In this document: positions 7,574 through 14,604 of the stretch, in pieces
Layout of the letters: every line of letters begins with the position of its first letter
How positions within the stretch are numbered: position 1 is the stretch's first letter
NCBI RefSeq assembly: GCF_016860545.1
Contig: NZ_BNEB01000005.1
Location: forward strand, 310,001 to 374,000
Source of the DNA: Streptomyces asoensis
GTDB lineage: Bacteria; Actinomycetota; Actinomycetes; Streptomycetales; Streptomycetaceae
Direction: 5' to 3'
DNA: 64,000 nucleotides
Translations under genes and position numbers: made by a program
Notes under the pieces: generated by a model
Told to the model about the DNA's origin: nothing
Seen by the model: only the letters and a program-made list of their open reading frames with translations
Databases searched by the model: none

Positions 7574-9388
7574 TCAGCGCTCGGGGGCCTCCGCGGGGAT
7601 CACGTCCTCGGTGTCGGGGGCGTCGGTGGTGTCGTCGGTGCCGAGGAACATCCGCCGGTAGGCGGGGACGCGCCACAGTTCGTCGTGCGGGGCGACCTTC
7701 CTGATGCGGCCCTCGTGGAGCCAGGCCACGAGGTCGGCGCGGGCGGCCGTCGCCGTACGGCGGGTCACCACCAGGCGGGTCCGGCCGCCGTGGGTGTCGT
7801 CCAGCGCGCGCAGCACCGCGGCCTCGGTGGCCGAGTCCAGGCTCGACGTCGCGTCGTCGAGGACGAGCAGCCGGCCGTCGCGCGCGAGGGCGCGGGCGAG
7901 CCCGAGGCGCTGCCGCTGGCCTCCCGAGAGGGGCGCGTCGCGGACGGGGGTCCGGTACCCGGCGGGCAGCCGTCGGACGAAGGTGTCGGCCTGGGCGGCG
8001 CGCGCGGCCGCGCGGACCCGGTCCGCGGGGAGCGGCTCGGCGGCGACGGCCAGGGCGTCGAACACGGTGGCGCCCGTCAGCTCCGGGTCCGCGAAGGCGT
8101 AGGCGACGGCGGCGCGGAGGTCACCGGGCCGGATCTCGTCCGTCGGCACACCGTCGAGCAGCACGGTGCCCCGCTCCGGTGTCACGAGCCCGCCGGCCAC
8201 CGCCGCCAGCAGTGAGGTGGCCGCGCCGGAGCGGCCCACCAGGGCGACACACCGTCCGGCGGGCAGGGTCAGGTCCAGTGCGTCGAGCACGGTGGCGTCC
8301 GACCGGCGCACGGTGACCCCGCGCAGCTCGACGCGTCCGGGGCCCGGCGGCAGGCGGCGCAGGCCGGGCGGCTGCCGGGGCCGGGCGAGGACCTCCTGGA
8401 CCCGGCGGTGTCCGGCGCGGGCGCGGGCGTGGTCGAGGAAGCTCTGCGCGGCGCCGAAGCCGCCGAGCCCCAGCGTGGCGTAGCCGAGCGCGGCCACGAG
8501 GTCACCGGCGCCGAGGGTGCCGGTGGAGAGCTCGTACCCGGCGACGGCGATCACGGTGATCTGTGTGGCGGGGGCGAGCAGTCCGGTGGACCACGCGACG
8601 CGGCGCTGGCTGTCCCACAGGGCGCGTCCGTGCCGGGACAGCTCCGGTACGGGTCCGAGGACGCGTTCGATCTCACGGTCGACGGTTCCGGCGGCGGCGA
8701 TGGTCCGGCGGCCGGCCAGGGCGTCCAGCAGCCGGGCGGCCACGGCGGCCTGGGCCTCCTGGTAGCCCTCACCGCGCCGCACGGTGCGCCGCAGCTGGCG
8801 GCGGAGCAGCAGCCAGCCCGCGGGGGCGGTGACGAGGAAGGCGGCGGCGAGTTCCGGGGCGAGCAGCCCGAGGGCGACCACCGAGCCCGCCGCCATGGCG
8901 AGTTGGGCGACGGCGTAGACGGCCGCCTGGACGCTCAGTCCGGCCTCGGCGGCGCTCGCGGTCAGCCGGGCGACGAGGTCGCCGGTCGTCGTCCGCCGGT
9001 CGGGAGAGAGACCGGTGGCCATGAGGTGCCGGACGAGGGCGGCGCGCAGCCGCGCGGTCGCCTCCGCGGTGGTGCGCGGACCCGCGTACTGCGCGAGGGT
9101 CTCGGCCGCGGTGAGCAGGGCGAGGACGGCGGCGAGCGGCAGGGCTCCCCCGGTGGTGGCGCCGCCGGACAGCGCCCTGTCGACGGCGGTGGCGAGGACG
9201 CCGGGCAGCAGCAGCGCTGCGGCCGAGCTCCCCGTCACCGACAGGGCGAGGACGGTGGGCCACCACCAGCGGGCGCCGACGCCCGGCGGGCGGCTTCCCG
9301 GTGACGGTGTCTCATGTGCGAAGGTGGAAGGAGCCGTACGCGATCCAGCCCCGCTCCGCTGCGGCTGAGGTCGGTGGTCCTGTCCCAT
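7574..9388 (-). CDS. Half-ABC exporter of the lanthipeptide operon, degenerate half (RamA-like)
   Basis: A 604-residue membrane-plus-ATPase half-transporter. Six hydrophobic segments fill about 35-320 and the nucleotide-binding domain lies at about 345-580. Its ATPase site is damaged: Walker A reads GRSGAATS with no lysine, the residue after Walker B is Asp instead of Glu (VLDDATSSLD), and the H-loop histidine is Arg (VVTRR). Its signature LSGGQRQ is intact. This is the mirror image of the partner's defects and fits an asymmetric heterodimer with one working ATP site. The ATG at 9388 has AGGAG eight bases upstream. A strong hairpin separates it from the precursor gene. Confidence 0.88.
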   Translation of the reverse strand: MGQDHRPQPQRSGAGSRTAPSTFAHETPSPGSRPPGVGARWWWPTVLALSVTGSSAAALLLPGVLATAVDRALSGGATTGGALPLAAVLALLTAAETLAQYAGPRTTAEATARLRAALVRHLMATGLSPDRRTTTGDLVARLTASAAEAGLSVQAAVYAVAQLAMAAGSVVALGLLAPELAAAFLVTAPAGWLLLRRQLRRTVRRGEGYQEAQAAVAARLLDALAGRRTIAAAGTVDREIERVLGPVPELSRHGRALWDSQRRVAWSTGLLAPATQITVIAVAGYELSTGTLGAGDLVAALGYATLGLGGFGAAQSFLDHARARAGHRRVQEVLARPRQPPGLRRLPPGPGRVELRGVTVRRSDATVLDALDLTLPAGRCVALVGRSGAATSLLAAVAGGLVTPERGTVLLDGVPTDEIRPGDLRAAVAYAFADPELTGATVFDALAVAAEPLPADRVRAAARAAQADTFVRRLPAGYRTPVRDAPLSGGQRQRLGLARALARDGRLLVLDDATSSLDSATEAAVLRALDDTHGGRTRLVVTRRTATAARADLVAWLHEGRIRKVAPHDELWRVPAYRRMFLGTDDTTDAPDTEDVIPAEAPER

Positions 9389-9441
9389 ACGGAAGCTCCT
9401 GCGGGAGTGGGGCGGGCGGTTCGCGGGGCGGCACGAGAAAC

Positions 9442-9474
9442 GCCGGCCCGGGCTGTCCCTCAGCCCGGGCCGGC
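9442..9474 (-). terminator. Strong hairpin between lanthipeptide precursor and exporter genes
   Basis: GCCGGCCCGGGCT (9442-9454) and AGCCCGGGCCGGC (9462-9474) form a perfect 13-bp stem with a 7-base loop. It lies 60 bp after the precursor stop codon and 54 bp before the exporter start. It probably acts as a partial terminator or 3' stabiliser that gives much more precursor mRNA than exporter mRNA, as in many peptide operons. Whether read-through occurs cannot be seen. Confidence 0.6.
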
Positions 9475-9534
9475 TCTGTTCACCAGGTCATCCGAGAGTG
9501 GGGCGGTCGGACGGCCGGGGTCCAGCGGCGGTGA

Positions 9535-9660
9535 CTACAGGCACAGCAGCGTGCTGACGGTGCTGTTGGTGCAGTTGACGGCGCTGAGGGAGCTGAGGAC
9601 CGACAGGTACTCGGTGGTCTCCTCGGGCGTCTCCAGGGCCTGCAGGCTGAGGATGGACAT
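9535..9660 (-). CDS. Class III lanthipeptide precursor (SapB/RamS-like)
   Basis: A 41-residue peptide gene directly downstream of the synthetase, with AGGAG seven bases before its ATG. The leader contains ILSLQALETPEE, which matches the (I/L)LxLQ motif used by class III synthetases. The C-terminal part holds two identical ring motifs, S23-x-x-S26-x-x-x-C30 and S33-x-x-S36-x-x-x-C40, the Ser-x-x-Ser-(x)n-Cys pattern that becomes labionin or lanthionine. SapB from S. coelicolor has the same two-ring plan but a different core; here the cores are SSLSAVNC and STVSTLLC. The product is predicted to be an exported, amphiphilic two-ring peptide that may help aerial growth. Leader cleavage site is unknown, probably between residues 16 and 22. 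Confidence 0.88.
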   Translation of the reverse strand: MSILSLQALETPEETTEYLSVLSSLSAVNCTNSTVSTLLCL

Positions 9661-9754
9661 GGTGTTCTCCTGTCACTTCGGTGTGGTGCTTCCCGGCGGT
9701 CGCCGGAAACTCTGGGTGCGACGGTGTGCGTCGCAGGGGGCGCTGCCGTAGGGG

Positions 9755-12382
9755 TCAGGACGCCTCGGGGAGCGGGAGGGGCGCGGGCTCCGCCACCCGT
9801 CGGCCGTTCCAGAAGGGCAGCGCCGGGGTGTCCGCGAGGGCCGAGCCGAGGGCGAGCAGGACGCCCGCCGAGCCGGTCGCGAGGTCCATGGACAGCCGCA
9901 GGAGCTGTTCGCCGGGGAAGGCCGCGTGTCCCTCGTAGGGGACGAGGTGCCAGACCAGGCGCCGGATGTGCCGTCGGACGACCGGGGCGTGGGCTCCGGT
10001 CCCGTCCTGGAGCAGGTGCAGCAGGAGGATCAGGCCGGCCCGTCCGTTGAAGAGTCCGGACTGGACGATGAACTCGGGCTCGGCGGCGCCCCGGATCTGA
10101 TCGAGGCTGCGTTGCCTGTCGGGGTCGGGGCGGTGGCGCAGGAGGGCGTGGAGGGCGGCGGCGATGCCGGCGCTGCCGGACTCCAGATAGGGCAGGACAC
10201 GGCTGCCGTCGTCCACCTGGAGGGTTCCGTCCTCGCCGAGGACGCATCGGGCCAGGTCCAGGTCGAGGGCCTGTTCGGCGAGGTCCAGCAGCACGGAGTC
10301 ACCGGTGCTGTCGTGGAGGGCGAGGAAGAACAGCGCCGCTCCGGAGGGGCCGTGCAGGAGCCCTGGGCGCCTGCCGGGGGCGGGGCCCGCGGTGGCGGCG
10401 TCCGGTTTCAGGCGGGCGGCGAGCCGGTCGGCGACATCGAGCGCGACGGCGTGCAGGGAGGCGTCGGCCGTGGTGTCGGCGAAGTGCAGCAGGGTCAGTC
10501 CGATGCCGGGCAGTCCGCCGGCCAGGTCGCTCCCCTGGCCGTCCAGGGGATCCTTCAGGAGCCGGTCCAGGAGGTTGTGGGCCTGCCGGACGCGGCCGAG
10601 GCGGTCCAGCGCGAAGGCCACTCCGTGGGCACCGGTGTAGAGGCCGGGGCGGCAGGGTTCGCGTGCGACGGCCTCCTCGAGCCATTCGACGTGGCCGGGC
10701 CGGACCTGGGCGCCCACGGTGTGCAGGGCCCAGAGCACGCCCGCCGCGCCGTAGGCGAGGCCGAGTCCGTCGTGGGTGAACTGGCTGGGGTCTCCGGGGA
10801 AGAGTCGGTCGGTGCGCTCGGGGGTGGCGCTGGCGTCGATCGCGGCGGCCAGGGAGTCCCGCAGGGCCGGCCAGTCCGCGCGGTCGCCGCTGAACAGGCC
10901 GGCCGGCGCCTCCCGTCCGGCCGGCCGGGAGGCCGTCGGTCCGGACGGTGGTGCGTGGGCCGGTGCGGGCGGTGCGGTCGCCCCCGGTGGCGCGTCGGGC
11001 CGGCCGCCGACCGCGTCGGCGGGTATCCCGAAGCGTCTGGTGGCCGCCGCGACCAGCTCGTCCCGCTTCCCCGGGTCCAGCGAGGTCAGCTGGAGGAGTG
11101 GCATGAAGATCCACAGCCGCAGGGCGTCGAGCGCGTACCGGTCGATCGCGAGGCCGTGCAGGTCGGGAGGGGCCGCGAAGCCCGCGGCGCCGAGCGCGGG
11201 TCTGACGAACGCGTCGACGGGCGAGGCGAGTTCGAAGTCGACGAAGCAGACTCTGCCGTCCGGCCGGACGATCAGGTTGCGCGGGTGCAGGTCTCCGAAG
11301 ACGACACCGCGGGCGTGGATGGCGCTCAGGCCCTCCTCGATGCCGGCGAGGACGGTCAGCGCCTCTTCCCGGTAGCGGTCGATCGTGTCCCGGCCGGGGT
11401 CGGGGTGGACCAGGGGGTAGCGCCGGCCGAACCATCTGTTCAGGGTCTCGCCGGGCACGTACTCCTGCACCAGGAAGTGGTGTTCCCAGGCCGTGAGGTA
11501 GTCGAGCGCGCGGGGTACGGCGGGTATGCCCTCCAGTCGGCGCAGGATGTCGTGTTCTCTGCCGAGTCTGAGCACGGCGTCGTCGCCGCGCTGGTCGAGA
11601 CCGGCGTCCGGGCGCGCCTCCTTGAGGACCACCTCGTCGCCGCCCCCGACGGGACGGCCCATGTAGATGCCGCCGCCGTTGGAGAAGTGCAGGGCTCTCT
11701 CCACCGTGTAGGGGAACTCGGCTCTGCTCGTGGCGGCCCGGTCGGCCAGCGCCTGGGCCAGGACGGCCGGCACGGGAGCCCAGTCGGGTACCTCGAACAC
11801 CGCGCGCCGTACGTCCGGGCGGAGCCTGCCCGACGGCTCGCGCAGGGCGAGGACGAGCTCACCCGTCTCCGAGCGGCAGAACTGTTCGGTGAACCCGCCG
11901 TAGCGCAGGTACAGCGGTCCGTTGCGCCAGCGCAGGTCGCTGAGGATGTACGGCCCGCGCAGGCCGGCGAGCGCCTCGTCCAGCTCGGTGAGACACCGTT
12001 CGAGTTCGGGTTCGTCGACGGGGTAGAGGGTCATGAACTTGCCGCTCGACCCGCGGGAGGCGTACTTCGCGTTCTGGGTCTGCACGAGCGCCGGGCTGCG
12101 CAGGAACTTGTAGGCCACACGCCGCTCGACGCAGTACGCGCCGACGACGGCCAGGATGTGCTCCGCGTTGTCCATACAGGCGGACACGTGGATCTTCCAC
12201 CCCTGGTCGGGCAGTTCGACGTCGGCGGGCCGACGGCCCACCCACACCTCTCTCGAGGAGCTCAGCCAGCCGGCGGGTAACGGCTCGCCGACCGCTGCGA
12301 ACTCCTCCATGGCCGCCCAGCGGACCGGCGAGTCGTAGAACACCTTGTCGGCGTACGAAAACGCTTCGTAGCGCATGTCCAT
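9755..12382 (-). CDS. Class III lanthipeptide synthetase LanKC (RamC-like), TTA-containing
   Basis: An 875-residue trifunctional enzyme. The N-terminal third is the phospho-Ser/Thr lyase region, the middle is a Ser/Thr-kinase-like domain (GDLHPRN with D364, and DFE with D382 in CFVDFELASP), and the C-terminal part is a LanC-like cyclase rich in GxxG repeats (GSAGIAAAL, NGRAGLILL). I do not see the zinc-binding Cys/His set of class I/II cyclases, as expected for class III. It should phosphorylate and eliminate Ser to dehydroalanine and close the rings of the adjacent precursor. I chose the ATG at 12382, which follows GGGGGAGCG. Codon 35 (12278-12280) is TTA, so the bldA tRNA probably gates production. 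The precursor gene starts 94 bp downstream. Confidence 0.92.
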   Translation of the reverse strand: MDMRYEAFSYADKVFYDSPVRWAAMEEFAAVGEPLPAGWLSSSREVWVGRRPADVELPDQGWKIHVSACMDNAEHILAVVGAYCVERRVAYKFLRSPALVQTQNAKYASRGSSGKFMTLYPVDEPELERCLTELDEALAGLRGPYILSDLRWRNGPLYLRYGGFTEQFCRSETGELVLALREPSGRLRPDVRRAVFEVPDWAPVPAVLAQALADRAATSRAEFPYTVERALHFSNGGGIYMGRPVGGGDEVVLKEARPDAGLDQRGDDAVLRLGREHDILRRLEGIPAVPRALDYLTAWEHHFLVQEYVPGETLNRWFGRRYPLVHPDPGRDTIDRYREEALTVLAGIEEGLSAIHARGVVFGDLHPRNLIVRPDGRVCFVDFELASPVDAFVRPALGAAGFAAPPDLHGLAIDRYALDALRLWIFMPLLQLTSLDPGKRDELVAAATRRFGIPADAVGGRPDAPPGATAPPAPAHAPPSGPTASRPAGREAPAGLFSGDRADWPALRDSLAAAIDASATPERTDRLFPGDPSQFTHDGLGLAYGAAGVLWALHTVGAQVRPGHVEWLEEAVAREPCRPGLYTGAHGVAFALDRLGRVRQAHNLLDRLLKDPLDGQGSDLAGGLPGIGLTLLHFADTTADASLHAVALDVADRLAARLKPDAATAGPAPGRRPGLLHGPSGAALFFLALHDSTGDSVLLDLAEQALDLDLARCVLGEDGTLQVDDGSRVLPYLESGSAGIAAALHALLRHRPDPDRQRSLDQIRGAAEPEFIVQSGLFNGRAGLILLLHLLQDGTGAHAPVVRRHIRRLVWHLVPYEGHAAFPGEQLLRLSMDLATGSAGVLLALGSALADTPALPFWNGRRVAEPAPLPLPEAS

Positions 12383-13152
12383 AACGCTCCCCCAAGTCAG
12401 CGACAGGCCATTCCCCGGACGAATGCAGTACGTACGGTGTTCCCCTCCAGCTCCTTTGCGGAGTGGTAGGTTGACCGGTTTTCGTCCTGCGATGTGAAGG
12501 TAAGCCACCGCCGGCACCGGTCGGCAGAGCGCATTCAGCGCGCACGTCGGGGCGCGCGAAGCCCGGACGCCCCGCCGTTCTGCTCTTCATGTTCACCGCG
12601 CATATGCGTTCGGTCCCTCACCTGGGACGTTCTCGAAGGGGCCGTACACACGTGCCATCACCATTGGCCGTCACACGGATCCGGACGCGTAGATTCAGGC
12701 GCGGCGCCGGACATTCCGAAGGGCGCACGGGACATTCCGGAAGGTGCGGGATTCCCGTTTTCCGGCCGCCGGCCCGCGTTCCGGGTCCTTGGCCGGTACA
12801 GCCGGAGCGGAAAGCCGCACAGCGCGGTCCGGCTCGATCCGGTCGGGGCCGGCGGTTCCGGATCGCCCCGGGTCGCTCGGAAACCGGCCCGTGCCCGGAC
12901 GTGTACGGTCCGGGAAAGGACGCGGTGGACCGCCGTCCCGGCCCGGCGGCCCCACCCGGACCCCGGCCACCGATCCCGGGGCTGCGGGCACCGACCCCGG
13001 AACTCCGGGCCTTCCGGCCCCGGGGTGCCGAGCCTTCGGCTTCCGGCTGTGGTGTCCGGACCGCGGCCCGGAGGCGTATGCGCGCCCGGATCACTCCGGG
13101 GTGATGGCCGCCGCATCCCGGGGAAGGAGGACCGTAATCCAAGGAGGCTGAT
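12383..13152. other. 770-bp intergenic region between lanKC and a PP2C gene
   Basis: No convincing gene; the open frames here have no ribosome binding site and no recognisable domain. The region must hold the leftward lanthipeptide operon promoter and the rightward promoter of the phosphatase gene at 13153. I could not find a clear -35/-10 pair for either. The one distinct element is a tandem 21-bp repeat at 12709-12750, described separately. AAGGAGG at 13141-13147 is the ribosome binding site of the next gene. Confidence 0.6.
12709..12750. repeat. Two tandem 21-bp repeats upstream of the lanthipeptide operon
   Basis: Two head-to-tail 21-bp units (12709-12729 and 12730-12750) both begin GGACATTCCG followed by AAGG and a GC-rich end; a third ATTCC follows at 12751. 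A 21-bp period is two helical turns, so a dimeric or LuxR/response-regulator-type protein would meet both copies on one face of the DNA. Known RamR acts on direct repeats at ram promoters, but this element is about 330 bp from lanKC, so its target is uncertain. Confidence 0.4.
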
Positions 13153-14361
13153 GTGACGCGGGACCGGATCGGACTGGCCGAGGTACTGGCGGCGGCGGAG
13201 CAAGCCGCCCCGGTCGGGTCTCTCGACATCGTGGCACGCAATCTGCGCGACCGGTTCGGCGCGCGCTACGTCTCGTTCCTGTTCGTGGACGTCGTGGGAC
13301 GGCGCCTGCTGCGGGTGAACGAGAAGGGCGAGGCGGGAGAGCACCGCGCGGAACAGGTGCCCCTGGCCGGCAGCAGCGTCTACGACGAGGTCCTGCGCAC
13401 CCAGAAGCTGGTACGTACAGCCGAGGAGGGCAACGGCCACGGGCAGCGGGTGCTCGCCCCCGTCACCAACCGCGGGGACACCATCGGCGTCCTGGAACTG
13501 TTCCTCGGCCAGGTCACCGAGGACGTGCTGGAGCAGGTGGGGGAGGCCGCGCACGCGCTGGCGTACATCATCGTCACCGACCGCCGCTTCACCGACCTCT
13601 ACCACTGGGGCAACCGCACCACCTCGGTCAGTCTCGCCGCGGAGATCCAGCGCCAGCTGCTGCCCTCGGCCTCGTCCTGCGAAGCGGCCGAATTCGACCT
13701 CGCGGGCGCCCTGGTCCCGGCCTCCGACATCGCCGGCGACACCTACGACTACTCCCTGGACCAGGACACCCTGCACCTGTCCGTCACCGACGCCATGGGC
13801 CACGACGTGGACGCCTCACTCATGGCCACCCTGCTGGTCAACGCCTCCCGAGGCGCCCGCCGCGCCGGGGCCGACCTCGCCGAACAGGCCCGCCAGACCC
13901 ACCAGGCCCTCCTGGACCACGGCCGGCGCACCTTCGCCACCGGCCAGCTGGTGCGCATCGCGCTCGACGGGAGCAGAGCGCAGCTCGTCAACGCCGGTCA
14001 CCCCTGGCCGCTGCGGTTGCGCGACGGCACGGTCGAGGAGCTGCGGCTGGCGGTGAACATGCCCTTCGGCGCCGTCGGACAGGGCGCGTACCGGGTGCAG
14101 GACCTGGACCTGCGCCCCGGCGACCGTCTCGTGCTCTACACCGACGGCATGCAGGAACGCGACGCGCAGACCGTCGACCTGCGCCGCCTGCTGGCCGAGA
14201 CCGCGGCCGAGCATCCGCGCGAGGCCGTCCGCACGATGGTCGGGGCGGTCCGGGACGCCTACGCCGGCCGGCAGCCGAGGGACGACGCCACCGTCCTGTG
14301 CCTCGACTGGCACGGCTCCCGCTACGGAGGACTCCGCCAGGACGTCGCCGGCGGAGCCTGA
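13153..14361 (+). CDS. GAF-PP2C (SpoIIE/RsbU-type) serine phosphatase
   Basis: A 402-residue soluble protein. Residues about 20-150 form a GAF-like sensor and about 175-390 a SpoIIE/RsbU-type PP2C phosphatase, with metal-binding acidic residues visible in DIAGDTYDY, TDAMGHDVDASL, YTDGMQER and the terminal RDDATVLCL. Such enzymes dephosphorylate STAS-domain anti-anti-sigma factors; no STAS gene is adjacent, but one lies at 4500-4817. The GTG start has AAGGAGG five bases upstream, unusually strong for this window. It is divergent from the lanthipeptide synthetase, so it may or may not share its control. Confidence 0.88.
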   Translation: MTRDRIGLAEVLAAAEQAAPVGSLDIVARNLRDRFGARYVSFLFVDVVGRRLLRVNEKGEAGEHRAEQVPLAGSSVYDEVLRTQKLVRTAEEGNGHGQRVLAPVTNRGDTIGVLELFLGQVTEDVLEQVGEAAHALAYIIVTDRRFTDLYHWGNRTTSVSLAAEIQRQLLPSASSCEAAEFDLAGALVPASDIAGDTYDYSLDQDTLHLSVTDAMGHDVDASLMATLLVNASRGARRAGADLAEQARQTHQALLDHGRRTFATGQLVRIALDGSRAQLVNAGHPWPLRLRDGTVEELRLAVNMPFGAVGQGAYRVQDLDLRPGDRLVLYTDGMQERDAQTVDLRRLLAETAAEHPREAVRTMVGAVRDAYAGRQPRDDATVLCLDWHGSRYGGLRQDVAGGA

Positions 14362-14604
14362 CGCGTCGTACGCACCGCATGGCGGAAACCCGGTGCCGAC
14401 GACCCACATATGGCGCACATTTGTACTACCGGGCGCCGATTGTCCCCTGCGTGAATTCCCGCCAGTATGGTGAGCGGGCGGCCGCGCGAAGGGCACCGCG
14501 GCGCCGGGGGTTGCCGGTGGCGCCGCCCCTTCCTCTGCCGTGATCCGGAACTTCGGGCCGCCGGGCTGTGGCGGGGCCGGCCCATGTCACCAGGGGGCAG
14601 GACC

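Noticed and set aside
9926..12280. 784-codon plus-strand open frame opposite the lanthipeptide synthetase
   Set aside because: Antisense shadow of a clear LanKC gene; low-complexity composition and no ribosome binding site.
12494..13803. Several open frames in the lanKC-phosphatase gap and across it
   Set aside because: Repetitive Arg/Gly/Pro translation, no start signal and no similarity that I can recognise.
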